A DNA stretch of 64,000 bases from Anaerolineales bacterium. GTDB taxonomy: Bacteria; Chloroflexota; Anaerolineae; Anaerolineales; UBA11579. Position 1 is the stretch's first letter. Each line of letters begins with the position of its first letter. Below, in pieces: positions 50,777 through 61,505 of this stretch. The position numbers and the translations under genes were made by a program. The DNA lies in assembly GCA_019637805.1 (NCBI GenBank), contig JAHBVB010000002.1, forward strand, positions 327,981 through 391,980. Reading direction: 5' to 3'. Below the pieces are notes generated by a model. The model was not told the origin of the DNA and did no database searches. It was given only the letters and a program-made list of their open reading frames with translations.

Positions 50777-51945
50777 GCGGGTTCCTTTGAACTATCGTTT
50801 ATTGTCTTGAAATGCCGTCCAGCCAGAAAAAAGAAGACCGCCCCCAGCATTTCAAAGACCTCCTCCGTCCACAACCCCCACAGAGGGATGTGTTCAGCCG
50901 GTGGTATCCATTGGTTGAGCGGGATGACCTCACGGTCGATCAGCTGGGCCACCAGAATTAGCGCCAGCGCAAAGCCGGCATAGAAATAGGCGGGTTCACT
51001 TTCCAGCCAGTTCAGCGCATCTCGCAGCCAGGCGCCTAGGGAGCGGCGGAAGTGCCCGCGCCAAGCCATGATGCTCAGCCAGGCCAGCCCGGCTGCCGCC
51101 AGCAGCCACATGGCGACTGGCGTCACCCGGGCCAGGCGCACCTGCGCATCTGGCAGGAAGACAAAGGTCGCCTGCACCTGATAGGCCAAGCCAGCCAGCA
51201 CCAGCGCGGCAGCCCACAGGGCAACCTGCTGGCCGCGGCGGCCGGTCAGCCAAGCTGCCAGCTTGGCTTTTAGCGGCTGCCAGCCGGTGCGGCGGGCCAG
51301 GCACAAAGGCAGGGCGGAGGCAAGCAAAATGCCGGCTATGGTGGAGAGCCTTGCTATGGAATAGCCGCCCCACACGGCCGTACGCTCATCTGCAGGCAGC
51401 GCCAGCAGCCAGCCAGCCGCCGCCAGGCCCAGCAGCAGCCAACCGGTTGGCGTCCAGCGTACGATCCGGTCTTGGCGTTCCGTCTCCTTGGATAGTTGCA
51501 AACCCCAGGCGAACAAAAAGCCGCCCAAGATCAGGGCGCCATCCAGAAACAGGAACTTCATAAATTCAGCGGCCTGCCAGTTCTTTTCTGCCAGCCACAG
51601 GCTCAGCAGTTCCTGTCCCAGGCCGAAGGCATTGTGCAGATCACGCACCTCGGTGTTGTAGCGCGTGGAATAAAACGGCTGGATGTCAAATACTTCGCTG
51701 CCGTAGCCGCTCTCATCCAATAAGGCCAGCAGGCACAGCAAGACGATCGGCCCATACAACCATTTGCGCCCTTTGGGCAATTTTAGCCAGGCCAGCAGGC
51801 ATACCAGAAGCGCTATCGCATAGACAAAAGGACTGATGTCTTCGGGGTGCGGTAAGCGGTCTGCGAATAGTGTGTAAAGGCTGAAGCCTGCGGCGGTGAT
51901 CAGGGCGCAGTGAACCAGCAGTTTGCGAAAAGGCGTTTTTGTCAT
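50773..51945 (-). CDS. Polytopic membrane protein, unknown, paralogue B
   Basis: A 390-residue protein with about ten hydrophobic helices, paralogous to gene A (DESGYG, DLHNAFG and WTEEVFEMLGAVFFFLAG). I use ATG 51945, which shares one base with the stop of the gene before (TGATG); the longer frame is inside that gene. Conserved acidic and Asp-Leu-His-Asn residues could form an active site, but no function is known. Confidence 0.7.
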   Translation of the reverse strand: MTKTPFRKLLVHCALITAAGFSLYTLFADRLPHPEDISPFVYAIALLVCLLAWLKLPKGRKWLYGPIVLLCLLALLDESGYGSEVFDIQPFYSTRYNTEVRDLHNAFGLGQELLSLWLAEKNWQAAEFMKFLFLDGALILGGFLFAWGLQLSKETERQDRIVRWTPTGWLLLGLAAAGWLLALPADERTAVWGGYSIARLSTIAGILLASALPLCLARRTGWQPLKAKLAAWLTGRRGQQVALWAAALVLAGLAYQVQATFVFLPDAQVRLARVTPVAMWLLAAAGLAWLSIMAWRGHFRRSLGAWLRDALNWLESEPAYFYAGFALALILVAQLIDREVIPLNQWIPPAEHIPLWGLWTEEVFEMLGAVFFFLAGRHFKTINDSSKEPA

Positions 51946-53351
51946 CAGGCGTTCTTGTTCGCCCGACTTTCGGCCAGGGCGTCCAAAATATACCCGGGTA
52001 GCAGCCAAAGCAACAGGCGGAACAGCAAAACCGAACTGAGCGCATGGCGCACGATGCCGGCTGCATCACCGTGTATGCTCACAAACAGGGTACCTACGGA
52101 GCCCAGGAAGAACAGCCAGAACAGTAAAGCCAGGCCAATCCGGGTCCTGTTGCCCCGCTTGACGGCCAGCCAGAGCAGCACCCCCAGCTGGAGGACCACC
52201 AGCCATACGATCAAGCTGTCGGTCGGGTGCAGCAGGTCGCCCAGGTAAACCAGGAAGGCCGGCGTAACTTCCGTGTCTCGGCGGAAGAAAGGCTGGGCGT
52301 TCTCCGTGAAGGCGTGCTGGGTGTCCTCGACGAATTCCTGCAGCGCCCACTGCGGGTGGCTGGCCAGGAAGGCCATATAGCTTTGCGTGCCGTTCTGTTC
52401 CGTCCAGCGCACCAGATCGCTTAGGTTGAAAAGCGAAAGCTCCGTCAGGTTGCCGCCCACTTCGGCCAGCAATTCTTCAGACACGGGCAGACCGCGCGCT
52501 TCAAAGAAGGCGCGGTGCTCCGCTACCGGCAGGACGCGGTCCAGCAGATTGTTGAAGAACGGGTTGATCCAGCGGCCGCTCTGCTGCGCCAGGCTGGAGG
52601 CGGTCACGAACAGCAGCACTAGAGCCAGCCCAAGCCCGGCCAGGGCTGCCGTGGGCAGCTGGCTGCGGTCTGGCTGCCAGAACCGCATGGCGATCAGGGC
52701 CGCCACAAAGGCCGGCAGCATGTAGTTGTTGGTGTCGCGCGCAAACACCCACAGCACGGTGATCAGCAGCCATAACGCTCCCAGGGCCAGCCGTTTGCCG
52801 CGCCCGGCAGGCTTTGCAGCCCCCAATGTGCGCATGAGTTCGATGGATACAGCCAGCAAAGCCACCAGCAGTGAGATCGCCAGCGGTTCGGAGAGCATCA
52901 CATAGTCCCATTCCACTACTTGCGGGCTTAAGCCGAACAGCAGCACTAAACCGGCGGCCAGGTACTGCAATGGCGGTGTCTCAATACTGCGGAAAACCGC
53001 CCAAGCCAAAGCCACCCAAGCCAGCGTGGCCACCATCGCCTGCAGAGTGGTGATGCGCTCAAAGCCGGGCTGCCAGACCAGCGGCGGGTGCAGCTGGTCA
53101 CCCGGGCTGCTGATGTTGGTGATCTGGTAACCGCTGTCAGGCTCCAAAGCCTGGTAGGCCCAGGCAATTGTAGGCTGTTGGATGGACGTGAAAAATCTCA
53201 GAGAGGGGAAACCCAGCTGACCTGCCTCCCCGTACCGGTCACTGTCGTAGTTGGAGACAGACAGGCTCAGGTGCGGGTACTGGCTTATCCGCAGCCATAG
53301 GGCCAGTGCAACCAGCGCCAGGAAGCCCAGTAACTTTGCATTCAACTTCAT
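51945..53351 (-). CDS. Polytopic membrane protein, possible GT-C glycosyltransferase
   Basis: A 468-residue membrane protein. The start, a membrane helix and then an extracytoplasmic loop with YDSDRYGEAGQLGFPSLRFF, is like lipid-linked-sugar GT-C enzymes, where an acidic pair in the first loop is catalytic. About ten helices and a C-terminal loop region follow. The family is not certain. ATG 53351 overlaps the upstream stop by 4 nt. Confidence 0.68.
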   Translation of the reverse strand: MKLNAKLLGFLALVALALWLRISQYPHLSLSVSNYDSDRYGEAGQLGFPSLRFFTSIQQPTIAWAYQALEPDSGYQITNISSPGDQLHPPLVWQPGFERITTLQAMVATLAWVALAWAVFRSIETPPLQYLAAGLVLLFGLSPQVVEWDYVMLSEPLAISLLVALLAVSIELMRTLGAAKPAGRGKRLALGALWLLITVLWVFARDTNNYMLPAFVAALIAMRFWQPDRSQLPTAALAGLGLALVLLFVTASSLAQQSGRWINPFFNNLLDRVLPVAEHRAFFEARGLPVSEELLAEVGGNLTELSLFNLSDLVRWTEQNGTQSYMAFLASHPQWALQEFVEDTQHAFTENAQPFFRRDTEVTPAFLVYLGDLLHPTDSLIVWLVVLQLGVLLWLAVKRGNRTRIGLALLFWLFFLGSVGTLFVSIHGDAAGIVRHALSSVLLFRLLLWLLPGYILDALAESRANKNA

Positions 53352-54010
53352 CTGGCCTGCCTCAGCCGCCAAGCGGCAAACAGCAGGAAGGGCGGCATCA
53401 ACTCCAGTGCATACAGGCGGGGCAGTTCAGGGCTGGGCACCGCCCAGGCAAAAGCCAGCAAGCCGAGCGCTAGCAAAGCCAGAAGGCCTGCCCAGAGGTT
53501 GGGCGCCCCTTGGCTGCGGGTCAGCCACAGGCCTGCGCCCACCGTCGCCAGCCCGTACAGATTTAGCGCCAGAGCCAGCCAGCGTGTGGGGCGGTTGGTG
53601 GCCAGCAGGTCGCCCAGCTGGCTGTAGATCGGCTGGGCTGGGGCATACCAGGTTTGCGCCTGGGTCAGTTGGGTGCTGAGGGCCGGCCCCAGAGCCACGG
53701 CGGAAACAGCCAGCAGGGCGGGGGTCAGCTTCCTCAGCAGGCTGTTTCCGGGCAGTACTAGGTTGGTGTAGCCGTGGCCCAGCCAGGCGACCAGCAGCAT
53801 GCCGCGGCCCCAATAAAACAGCTTCACCAAAGTCTCATTGAGTTCGAAGCGCAGCCCGATCTGGATGCCCAGCAAGAGCGCCAAAGCCAAGAGGCCGCTG
53901 CCCAATAGAGACTGGCTGGGGTCACTTTGTGATCGGGCTTGTTGCAGGATCAGGGCGGCAAACCCGCCGGCGAACACCAGGGCCAACAGTAGCCAATAGT
54001 CAGGCAGCAT
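53348..54010 (-). CDS. Polytopic membrane protein, unknown
   Basis: A 220-residue protein with six to seven hydrophobic helices and short loops. No family recognised. ATG 54010 is chosen because TAGAAT lies 7 nt upstream, a leaderless arrangement, and the extra N-terminus of the longer frame is Cys-rich and implausible. It opens the four-gene membrane operon running down to 49610. Confidence 0.62.
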   Translation of the reverse strand: MLPDYWLLLALVFAGGFAALILQQARSQSDPSQSLLGSGLLALALLLGIQIGLRFELNETLVKLFYWGRGMLLVAWLGHGYTNLVLPGNSLLRKLTPALLAVSAVALGPALSTQLTQAQTWYAPAQPIYSQLGDLLATNRPTRWLALALNLYGLATVGAGLWLTRSQGAPNLWAGLLALLALGLLAFAWAVPSPELPRLYALELMPPFLLFAAWRLRQAR

Positions 54011-54017
54011 GGCGGCG

Positions 54018-54023
54018 ATTCTA
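54018..54023 (-). promoter_or_regulatory. -10 element at leaderless distance
   Basis: TAGAAT on the minus strand ends 7 nt before the ATG at 54010. Confidence 0.5.
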
Positions 54024-54127
54024 GCACTTTCGCTGGTACATCTGATGCTTTTCTTACATGCGCAATAGGGAAGCTGGGTACAATACCTGAGCACTAATAT
54101 TCTTCCGTCAATTGAGGAGCACTATAT

Positions 54128-54643
54128 ATGGAAAGAACTGGTTTATTGCAGCTGGGGGGCAAGGACGTGACTGTCATTGGTCCCGACATTGAAGTCGGCC
54201 AGAATGCCCCGGAATTCACCGTCCACGACCACGACTGGAACCAAGTGAAGGCGCTTGAGAGCACGCAGGGCAAGGTGCGCATCATCGCCTCTCTGCCTTC
54301 GCTGGCCACTGGCGTTTGCGATGCCGAGACGCGCCGTTTTAATGAAGAAGCGGCTGCCTTGGGCGACGATGTGGTCATCTACGGCATCAGCGCCGATCTG
54401 CCGTTCTCGCTGAAGAGCTGGTGCGCCGCCAGCGGTGTCGACAAGGTCAAGGTCGTTTCCGATGCCTACGACACCAACTTCGGCGAGAAGTACGGCGTGC
54501 TGGTCAAAGAGCGCCGTATCCTGCGCCGCGCCGTCTTCGTCCTGGACAAAGAGGGCAAGGTGGTTTATTCCGACTATATGGCTGCCTTGGGAGACTCGCC
54601 GGACTTTGAGGCCGTGCTGGCCGCCGCCCGTGGAGCGCTCTAG
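54128..54643 (+). CDS. tpx: Thiol peroxidase (Tpx, peroxiredoxin family)
   Basis: A 171-residue atypical 2-Cys peroxiredoxin that reduces peroxides with thioredoxin. The peroxidatic Cys 64 is in ATGVCDAETRRF and the resolving Cys 99 in KSWCAASGVD. Length and motifs match E. coli Tpx. The start follows GAGGAG, with TACAAT about 45 nt upstream. It heads a stress cluster with Hsp20 and Lon. Confidence 0.93.
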   Translation: MERTGLLQLGGKDVTVIGPDIEVGQNAPEFTVHDHDWNQVKALESTQGKVRIIASLPSLATGVCDAETRRFNEEAAALGDDVVIYGISADLPFSLKSWCAASGVDKVKVVSDAYDTNFGEKYGVLVKERRILRRAVFVLDKEGKVVYSDYMAALGDSPDFEAVLAAARGAL

Positions 54644-54652
54644 GCGATCAGC

Positions 54653-55057
54653 ATGCGCCGGGGCGAGCTGACCATTCGGCAGTCTTCCACTTCCTGGAGT
54701 GAACCCCAGGAAGTGCATTTCCGCGTCACCACGGTGACGCGGCAGTGGAAGTCCCGGCCGCACCTCTGGCGTCCACCTACGGACCTGCAGGAAACTGACA
54801 AGACCTTAGTCGTACGCATGGAAATCGCCGGGATGCAAGACGCCGAACTGCACATTGCGGTGGAGGGACGCCAGCTGGCTTTGTACGGGCTGCGCCAGCC
54901 GCCCAGCCAGCAAGGCGCCTATCACCAGCTCGAAGTGCGCTATGGGGATTTTCTCTCCGTGCTGGACCTGCCTGCCGAAGTGGACAGTGACCACATCACC
55001 GCAGAATACGCCGACGGCTTTTTGTTGGTCACCTTGCCTAAGGCGGGCAGCCGCTAA
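54653..55057 (+). CDS. Hsp20/alpha-crystallin small heat-shock protein
   Basis: A 134-residue protein with an alpha-crystallin domain (about 43-130): [36 protein letters not shown], then [29 protein letters not shown]. Small heat-shock proteins hold unfolded proteins without ATP. The N-terminal arm is short and basic. Its stop TAA overlaps the first base of the lon ATG, so holdase and protease are translationally coupled. Confidence 0.9.
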   Translation: MRRGELTIRQSSTSWSEPQEVHFRVTTVTRQWKSRPHLWRPPTDLQETDKTLVVRMEIAGMQDAELHIAVEGRQLALYGLRQPPSQQGAYHQLEVRYGDFLSVLDLPAEVDSDHITAEYADGFLLVTLPKAGSR

Positions 55058-57657
55058 TGCCTTTTGACTGGTGGGATGACTTGAACCCCGATTGGGAATG
55101 GAACGAGGCCAATAGCGAGGCGGAGCTGTATGAAGTCTTGCTGGGGCCAACTGTGACCAAGGTCGTACCCGGTAAAGACGACGCCGATCCCAGCGGGGAT
55201 GGCCAAACCGAGGGCACGGAAGTGCCGGCGGAACTGCCCATCCTGCCGCTGCGCGGCGTGGTGGTCTACCCGCAAACTGGTGTGCCGCTGACGATTGGGC
55301 AGCCACGCTCCATCCGCCTGGTGGACGATGCCGTCTCTGGCAGCCGCCTGGTGGGCCTGGTCGCTTCCAAGGACCCTGAAAAAGAAAACCCTGGGCCGGA
55401 AGACCTGTATCGTGTGGGCACCTTGGCCTCGGTGCATCGCCTCTTCCGTTCCCCAGACGGCACCATCCGCTTGCTGGTTCAGGGGCTTTCGCGCATTCGC
55501 ATCGGCGAATTCGTGGCCAGCGAACCGTACCTCAAGGCCAAAGTCGAGGCCTACCCGGAGACCAGCGAGCAGAACCTGGAAATCGAAGCGCTGGCCCGTA
55601 GTGTGCGCAGCCAGTTCGAACGCATTGCCGAACTGATTGGCAGCATCCCCCAGGAATTGATTTCCTCGATCTTGGAGATTGAGAACCCGCTGCAAACGGT
55701 CTATCTGATCGCCAATTTGCAGCGCATGGACCTGGCAGATGCCCAGCAGGTCTTGGAATACGACTCGCTGCGTGACAAACTGCAAAAACTGGTCGAATTT
55801 CTGACCCGTGAAATCGAAGTGCTTGAAGTCGGCCAGCGCATTCAGAATGAAGCGCGTTCCGAGATCGAGGGCATGCAGCGCGATTACTTCCTGCGTGAGC
55901 AGCTCAAGGCCATTCAGCGCGAGCTGGGCGAAACCGATGAGACCGCCGCCGAAGTGGAAGAGCTGAGCAAGAAGATTGATGCGGCCAAGATGCCTGAAGA
56001 GGCGGATAAACAAGCCCGCCGTGAGCTCGACCGGCTCTCCAAGCTGAATACCGCGGCCGCTGAATACGGCGTAATTCGCACCTATCTCGATTGGCTGGTG
56101 GCGCTGCCCTGGTCCAAGTCTTCAGACGACAACTTGGATATCGTTCACGCTCGCAAAGTGCTCGACCGTGACCATTTCGGCCTCAGCGACGTCAAAGAGC
56201 GCATTTTGGAGTACTTGGCTGTGCGCAAGCTGCGCCACGAACGCGCTGGCGAGCTGGGCAAAACCACACGCAAGGACACGCTGCGTCGCGAACGGGAAGG
56301 GGTGATCCTGTGCTTTGTCGGCCCGCCTGGCGTCGGCAAGACCTCGCTGGGCCACTCCATCGCCCACGCGCTGGGGCGTGAATTTGTGCGCATTTCGCTG
56401 GGCGGCGTGCGTGACGAAGCCGAGATCCGCGGCCACCGCCGCACCTACATCGGCGCTTTGCCCGGCCGCATCATGCAGGCCCTGCGCCGGGTGGAGACGC
56501 GCAACCCGGTCTTCATGCTCGACGAAGTTGACAAGTTGGGCAACGATTTCCGCGGCGACCCGTCCTCCGCTTTGCTGGAGGTGTTGGACCCCGAACAGAA
56601 CAACGAATTCCGCGACCATTACCTGGAAGTCGCCTTTGACCTCTCGCAGGTCATGTTCATCACCACCGCCAACTCGCTGGAATCGATCCCCGGACCGTTG
56701 CGCGATCGCATGGAGATCATTCGTCTCTCGAGCTACACCGAGAACGATAAGCTGGCCATCGCCAAAGGCTACTTGGTGCCTCGCCAACTGGCCGAGAACG
56801 GTCTACGCAAGGGCGAGGCCAAGTTCAGCCCCCAAGCGCTGCGCAGCCTGATCCGCTCTTACACTCGCGAGGCGGGCGTGCGCAATCTGGAGCGCCAGAT
56901 CGGCGCGGTGTGCCGCAAAGTGGTGACCAAGATCGCCGAAGGCGTGGTGAAATCCGTCAGTATCACCCCTGAGTTGGTGCGTGAATACTTAGGCCCACCC
57001 AAGTTCTACCACACCGAAGATATTGCCAAGCGCACCGCCATGCCTGGCGTGGTGACTGGCCTGTCTTGGACGCCGAGTGGCGGCGATGTGCTCTTCATCG
57101 AAGCCACGCGTATGCCGGGCAGCAAGGGTTTCCAGCTTTCCGGCCAGCTGGGTGATGTGATGCAAGAGTCGGCTAAAGCTGCCTTGTCCTTCGTGCGTTC
57201 CCGGGCGGAGAAATTGGGCATCGACGCTGACTTCTTCCAGAAGACCGACCTCCACTTGCATGTGCCGGCGGGTGCCCAGCCAAAGGACGGCCCCTCGGCC
57301 GGCGTCACGATGGTGACCGCGCTGGTTTCGCTGCTCACCGGCCGGCCGCTCAAGCCGCATGTCAGCATGACCGGCGAAATTACGCTGCGCGGCCAGGTCA
57401 TGCCAGTCGGCGGCATCAAAGAAAAGGTCCTGGCTGCCCACCGTGCTGGCATCAGGACCGTGATCCTGCCTGAACGCAACCAGGTCGACCTGGAAGAGCT
57501 GCCCAAAGAAGTGCGTGACAAAATGACCTTCCATTTCGTCCGCACCATGGACGAAGTGTTGGAGTTCGCACTGGTAGCCCGACCAGCCAAACCCGGCCGT
57601 GAGCAGGCCAATGGAGCCAAACGCAAGCCCAGCACCGCGCCTGCGTCCCATGCCTAA
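55057..57657 (+). CDS. lon: Lon ATP-dependent protease
   Basis: An 866-residue Lon. An N-terminal substrate domain (about 45-240), a coiled-coil helix, an AAA domain with Walker A GPPGVGKT (422-429) and FMLDEVDK, and a protease domain with the Ser-Lys dyad Ser 747 ([10 protein letters not shown]) and Lys 790 (GGIKEK). The first 45 residues, with the Trp-rich start [15 protein letters not shown], are an added acidic extension. The stop lies inside the next gene, which begins 8 nt earlier. Confidence 0.96.
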   Translation: MPFDWWDDLNPDWEWNEANSEAELYEVLLGPTVTKVVPGKDDADPSGDGQTEGTEVPAELPILPLRGVVVYPQTGVPLTIGQPRSIRLVDDAVSGSRLVGLVASKDPEKENPGPEDLYRVGTLASVHRLFRSPDGTIRLLVQGLSRIRIGEFVASEPYLKAKVEAYPETSEQNLEIEALARSVRSQFERIAELIGSIPQELISSILEIENPLQTVYLIANLQRMDLADAQQVLEYDSLRDKLQKLVEFLTREIEVLEVGQRIQNEARSEIEGMQRDYFLREQLKAIQRELGETDETAAEVEELSKKIDAAKMPEEADKQARRELDRLSKLNTAAAEYGVIRTYLDWLVALPWSKSSDDNLDIVHARKVLDRDHFGLSDVKERILEYLAVRKLRHERAGELGKTTRKDTLRREREGVILCFVGPPGVGKTSLGHSIAHALGREFVRISLGGVRDEAEIRGHRRTYIGALPGRIMQALRRVETRNPVFMLDEVDKLGNDFRGDPSSALLEVLDPEQNNEFRDHYLEVAFDLSQVMFITTANSLESIPGPLRDRMEIIRLSSYTENDKLAIAKGYLVPRQLAENGLRKGEAKFSPQALRSLIRSYTREAGVRNLERQIGAVCRKVVTKIAEGVVKSVSITPELVREYLGPPKFYHTEDIAKRTAMPGVVTGLSWTPSGGDVLFIEATRMPGSKGFQLSGQLGDVMQESAKAALSFVRSRAEKLGIDADFFQKTDLHLHVPAGAQPKDGPSAGVTMVTALVSLLTGRPLKPHVSMTGEITLRGQVMPVGGIKEKVLAAHRAGIRTVILPERNQVDLEELPKEVRDKMTFHFVRTMDEVLEFALVARPAKPGREQANGAKRKPSTAPASHA

Positions 57658-58015
57658 GCACATCGTTTTACTGGAAGACGAACCGCTGTTGCTTGAACTG
57701 CTGCAGCAGGTTCTCCTCTTGGAAGGTCACCAGGCGACCTGCCTGAGCGACCCTCAAACCCTCATTGAAGTTCTGCGCGCCGAAAAACCCGATGCCCTAC
57801 TGCTGGATGTAAACTTGCAAGACGGCAATGGATTGGATTTGCTGGGTAAGATACGCGCAGACCACAACCTCAAAAACCTGTTCGTGATCCTTTCTTCCGG
57901 CATGGATTACCGGCAAAATGCCCACCAGGCTGGCGCGAACGCATTTTTGATGAAACCATATTCCCCCGGCGCCTTGCTAGACCTGTTAGAGTCTCAAGGG
58001 GTACAGGGAGGCTAG
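57650..58015 (+). CDS. Stand-alone response regulator receiver protein
   Basis: A 121-residue CheY-like domain: acidic pair in [11 protein letters not shown], phospho-Asp in [17 protein letters not shown], Ser in VILSSGMD and Lys in [12 protein letters not shown]. No output domain is attached. ATG 57650 overlaps the end of lon by 8 nt; an earlier GTG would overlap it by 59. The location ties it to the stress cluster, but its kinase is unknown. Confidence 0.85.
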   Translation: MPKHIVLLEDEPLLLELLQQVLLLEGHQATCLSDPQTLIEVLRAEKPDALLLDVNLQDGNGLDLLGKIRADHNLKNLFVILSSGMDYRQNAHQAGANAFLMKPYSPGALLDLLESQGVQGG

Positions 58016-58024
58016 AGTATATTT

Positions 58025-59890
58025 ATGTGGCCTAAAAACCTACTACAAAAGAAAACAGAAGCAAAAAACAACGACAACCCACACCCGTCCATGAACTGGT
58101 ATTCCATGGACTTGCACATTCACACCCCGGCATCTAGCGATTATCAGAATCCCGAAGCCAGTTATCTGGACATTTTGCGCAGGGCTGAGGCGCGTGATCT
58201 GGATATCATCGCCCTGACCGACCATAACACCGTGGCGGGCTGCCGGGCCATGGAAGCGGAGATGGAGCAGCTGCGCTTGCTGCGCTCGCTCAACCGCATC
58301 CTGCCCGAAGAGGAACAGCGCCTGCAAGAATTTGAACGCCTGGTCGGCAAAGTGCTGGTTCTGCCGGGCTTTGAATTCACCGCCACCTTCGGTTTTCACA
58401 TCCTGGGCATTTTCCCGCCTGATAAATCGCTGCGTGAGCTGGAATACATCCTCCTGGATTTGAATGTTCCTGCCAACCAACTGGAGGATGGTTCGGTCAC
58501 GGTGGGCGCCTCTGCGGATGTGCTCACCGCCTATCATGCCATTCATGAGGCCGGCGGACTGGCGATTGCCGCCCATGCCAATTCCAGCAATGGCGTCGCC
58601 ATGCGCGGCATCAAGTTTGGCGGCCAAACCAAGATTGCTTATACCCAGGACCTGCACTTGCACGCCTTGGAGATCACAGATCTGGAAAAACGCGGGCGCT
58701 TTTCCACGGCGGCTTTCTTCAGCGGCAGCAAACCCGAATACCCGCGGCGCATGCACTGCATTCAAGGCTCAGATGCCCATCGCTTGGACAATGATCCCGT
58801 GCGCCGTGCCAACCTGGGCATCGGCGGGCGTGTCACGGAAGCCCTGCTGCCGGAACGCAGCTTTGCGGCCTTAAAAGAGCTATTTGAGGGCAATGACTTT
58901 GCTCGCACCCGCCCCCGGGTGGGCAAGCGTCAGACCAAGGACAAAGAGCCCGCTTTCGATTTCGTGCAAGCCGCCCGTGAAGAGGGCAGCAACATCGTGC
59001 AGGAATTCCATGAGAGCCTGCGCGGGGCACGCCTCAATGATGTGATTGCGGATGTATGCGCCTTCGCCAACACCAACGGCGGTTCGTTGTTCATTGGCGT
59101 CAGCGACGACCCGCGCCGGCCGGTGGCCGGGGTGCGCGTGGCTGGCATGGCCGTGCGACGCCTGGAGAAAGAGATCAGCCAGCGCATCAGCCCGGAACTG
59201 CATTGCACGGTGGATGTGCACAAATCCGGCGGCAAGGACATCATCCGTATCCTGGTGCCGCGCGGGGATGAACGGCCGTACGCCATTGATGACAACAAGA
59301 TCTATATTCGCTCCGAGGCGGAAACCGGCCTGGCCGTGCGCGATGAAATCGTGCGTCTGATCGCCAAGCAGGCTGAGCCTGAACCGGCGCCCCCGGCACG
59401 TGAAGAGCGCGGAGGGCGCAAGACGGGCCGCAATGGCGCGGCCACCAAGCCGCCCGCCACCCGCAGCAAACCGGCGGCGGCTAAGCCGGCCCGGCCGCGC
59501 CCAGAGGCGCCACCCCCGGCAGAAGACGCGCCGCGCACGGGTGTCGAAGTCGTCAGCATGGAGCAGCGCGATGGCGCCTCGTATTACGTGGTGCGTGACC
59601 TGCGCAACGGCATGGTGGTCAACAACGTCACCGAAAAATCGGCCCGCAAGTTGTGGCACTACGCCATCAAGGCCTATGCTGAACTACAGCCGAACCCGTC
59701 TGCGGATTGGCGCGGCAACTTCGGCTTGTTAAAAGCCCATACCCAGTATAAGCAGCGGCGTTTTGACCTGGTGCAGCGCGTGGATGGTGATCTGCGTTAC
59801 TACTTCGGCGTCACCGAAGATGGCATTCATGGACCGTGGACGCAATTCGTGCCGCAGGATGGGCCGGCCCCGGAAGAGCCCGAACACTAA
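58025..59890 (+). CDS. PHP phosphoesterase fused to AlbA_2/Schlafen-type domain
   Basis: A 621-residue fusion. Residues about 28-280 are a PHP domain with its metal-ligand motifs: [32 protein letters not shown] and QGSDAHRL. Residues about 325-450 match the AlbA_2 (Schlafen-like) domain: [36 protein letters not shown] basic Pro/Ala linker and a C-terminal domain of unknown fold (about 510-610) follow. PHP enzymes cut phosphoesters; AlbA_2 binds nucleic acid. Together they suggest an RNA or DNA processing enzyme. The ATG is 10 nt after the receiver gene. Confidence 0.85.
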   Translation: MWPKNLLQKKTEAKNNDNPHPSMNWYSMDLHIHTPASSDYQNPEASYLDILRRAEARDLDIIALTDHNTVAGCRAMEAEMEQLRLLRSLNRILPEEEQRLQEFERLVGKVLVLPGFEFTATFGFHILGIFPPDKSLRELEYILLDLNVPANQLEDGSVTVGASADVLTAYHAIHEAGGLAIAAHANSSNGVAMRGIKFGGQTKIAYTQDLHLHALEITDLEKRGRFSTAAFFSGSKPEYPRRMHCIQGSDAHRLDNDPVRRANLGIGGRVTEALLPERSFAALKELFEGNDFARTRPRVGKRQTKDKEPAFDFVQAAREEGSNIVQEFHESLRGARLNDVIADVCAFANTNGGSLFIGVSDDPRRPVAGVRVAGMAVRRLEKEISQRISPELHCTVDVHKSGGKDIIRILVPRGDERPYAIDDNKIYIRSEAETGLAVRDEIVRLIAKQAEPEPAPPAREERGGRKTGRNGAATKPPATRSKPAAAKPARPRPEAPPPAEDAPRTGVEVVSMEQRDGASYYVVRDLRNGMVVNNVTEKSARKLWHYAIKAYAELQPNPSADWRGNFGLLKAHTQYKQRRFDLVQRVDGDLRYYFGVTEDGIHGPWTQFVPQDGPAPEEPEH

Positions 59891-61410
59891 TTGCCTAGCG
59901 AATACACATCCCCATAGCGCCCGGTGAACAATAGACGTAAGACCAGGTGCTGCGCCATTTCATCCGGCGTGGGCACCTGGTCTTTGTAATCCAGGTCGCG
60001 TTCAAACCAGATCAGCACGGCCTGCTCGTCCTGCTTGGGCCACTCCGCAAAGCTTTGGATGGCTAAGGCCGCGTCTTCGCCCAAGTCCACTTCATAGCGC
60101 GGCAGGCGCCGGATCCATTGGCGCAGGTAGAACCAAGCGGCGGCTTCGTTATTGCTGTACACCACCACATCATCCTCAAAGGGCTCGGATTGCAAATAGG
60201 CCACAATGTCGGACTGGCGGATGGTGCGCGTATTGTACAGGTTATAAAAGCTGACGTCGCCTTCACGCAGTGACGCGCGCACATAGGCTTGCACCCGATA
60301 CACCGGTAGCAGCATCACGAACGCCAGTGCGGTCAACAGGAGTCTGCGGTCTGTCTGCGGAAGCATCCGCTGCAAGACTGTGAAGGCCAGCACGAGGAAC
60401 ATGGGCAGCAGCAGCACATGCAGTCGCTGGCTGCCGGGTACGCGGTGTTCACTGGTACTGATGGTGAAGATCAGCACTCCGGCGTAGACCAGGAACATCA
60501 CCAGTGAGGGCAGCACAGCATGGCTTTGCAGGTCCGCCAGCAGGGAGGGGATGCGCTTGCGGCCCGCTGCCAGCAGGCCGGCAAGCGCGACGATCAGCAC
60601 CAGGGCCACTGCCGGGCCGTTTGTCCAGCTAAGCGGCACAAACCAGCCGCCTATTTTTTCGAAGAGCACCAGGAAATTCGTCCAGGCCTCGGCGGGGCGG
60701 TGTGTGCCCAGCAGTGTGCCGCTGTTGGGCAGATTGAAGAGCAGCGCCCAAGCGGCGATTGGTGCGCTGGCGGCCAGGCCAAAGCTTGCCGCCCGCGCCA
60801 AGGCAGCTGGCCAGTTCGGCCGCCAAGCCAGCAGCACCAGCAGGGCGCCCCCGGCGATCAACAACACTCCGGCGTAACGCAGGAAAGTGCTGGCGATGGC
60901 CAGGGCTACCATGGCAGTAAACTGTGCCGGTTGGCGTTTTTCCACGTAGCCCTGTGCCACCAACAAGAAGCCCAACAAGCACGCCGCAAACAGTGGGTCT
61001 GAAGCGATGTTGGCGCTCACTTCAATGAAAGGCAGCGAGCTGGCCACCAGCAGGCTGGCGGCCGCCGCCCAGCCCTTGCTGGGCAGGCTGCGCTCAAAGA
61101 GCCGGCCGCTGAGCAGGATGATGGCGCCAAAACACAAGACATTAAGAATTTGACTGCTGACCAGAACCTCTGTCTTCAGCAGCCTGCTGGTGGCAGCCAG
61201 CAGCAGGGGATACAGCGGCGGCCAATTGGTCAGCGGCCGGCCGAAATAATCCAACAAGCCCCGCCCCGCCAAAAGGCTTTCTGCCGTGGAGAGATAGCGA
61301 GCACCGTCCGTGGAAAGTCCGGGGCCGAATGTCGCTGTGGCCAGCCAGACCAAGGTCATGCCGAGCAGGCTGAGGCAAACCAGCAAAACGCGATATTGTC
61401 GGGAATTCAT
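59887..61410 (-). CDS. GT39/ArnT-like membrane glycosyltransferase
   Basis: A 507-residue protein with about twelve hydrophobic helices. The first loop carries GPGLSTDGARYLSTAESLLAGRGLLDYFG and NWPPLYPLLLA, the pattern of PMT/ArnT-type enzymes, whose acidic residues in loop 1 act in sugar transfer from polyprenyl phosphate. A soluble C-terminal domain (about 390-507) follows. ATG 61410 is chosen: TACAAT lies 7 nt upstream, at leaderless spacing. Its 3' end overlaps the convergent PHP gene by 4 nt. Confidence 0.78.
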   Translation of the reverse strand: MNSRQYRVLLVCLSLLGMTLVWLATATFGPGLSTDGARYLSTAESLLAGRGLLDYFGRPLTNWPPLYPLLLAATSRLLKTEVLVSSQILNVLCFGAIILLSGRLFERSLPSKGWAAAASLLVASSLPFIEVSANIASDPLFAACLLGFLLVAQGYVEKRQPAQFTAMVALAIASTFLRYAGVLLIAGGALLVLLAWRPNWPAALARAASFGLAASAPIAAWALLFNLPNSGTLLGTHRPAEAWTNFLVLFEKIGGWFVPLSWTNGPAVALVLIVALAGLLAAGRKRIPSLLADLQSHAVLPSLVMFLVYAGVLIFTISTSEHRVPGSQRLHVLLLPMFLVLAFTVLQRMLPQTDRRLLLTALAFVMLLPVYRVQAYVRASLREGDVSFYNLYNTRTIRQSDIVAYLQSEPFEDDVVVYSNNEAAAWFYLRQWIRRLPRYEVDLGEDAALAIQSFAEWPKQDEQAVLIWFERDLDYKDQVPTPDEMAQHLVLRLLFTGRYGDVYSLGN

Positions 61411-61417
61411 TGGCAGC

Positions 61418-61423
61418 ATTGTA
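61418..61423 (-). promoter_or_regulatory. -10 element at leaderless distance
   Basis: TACAAT on the minus strand ends 7 nt before the ATG at 61410; a TTGTTC lies 18 nt further upstream. Confidence 0.5.
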
Positions 61424-61505
61424 ACTTGCCAGTTTTGTCAGGAACAAAATTGCGCAAGCTGGCGTTTAGTAAGTAAGATACTTGTGAAAGGACGGAATTT
61501 TAATT

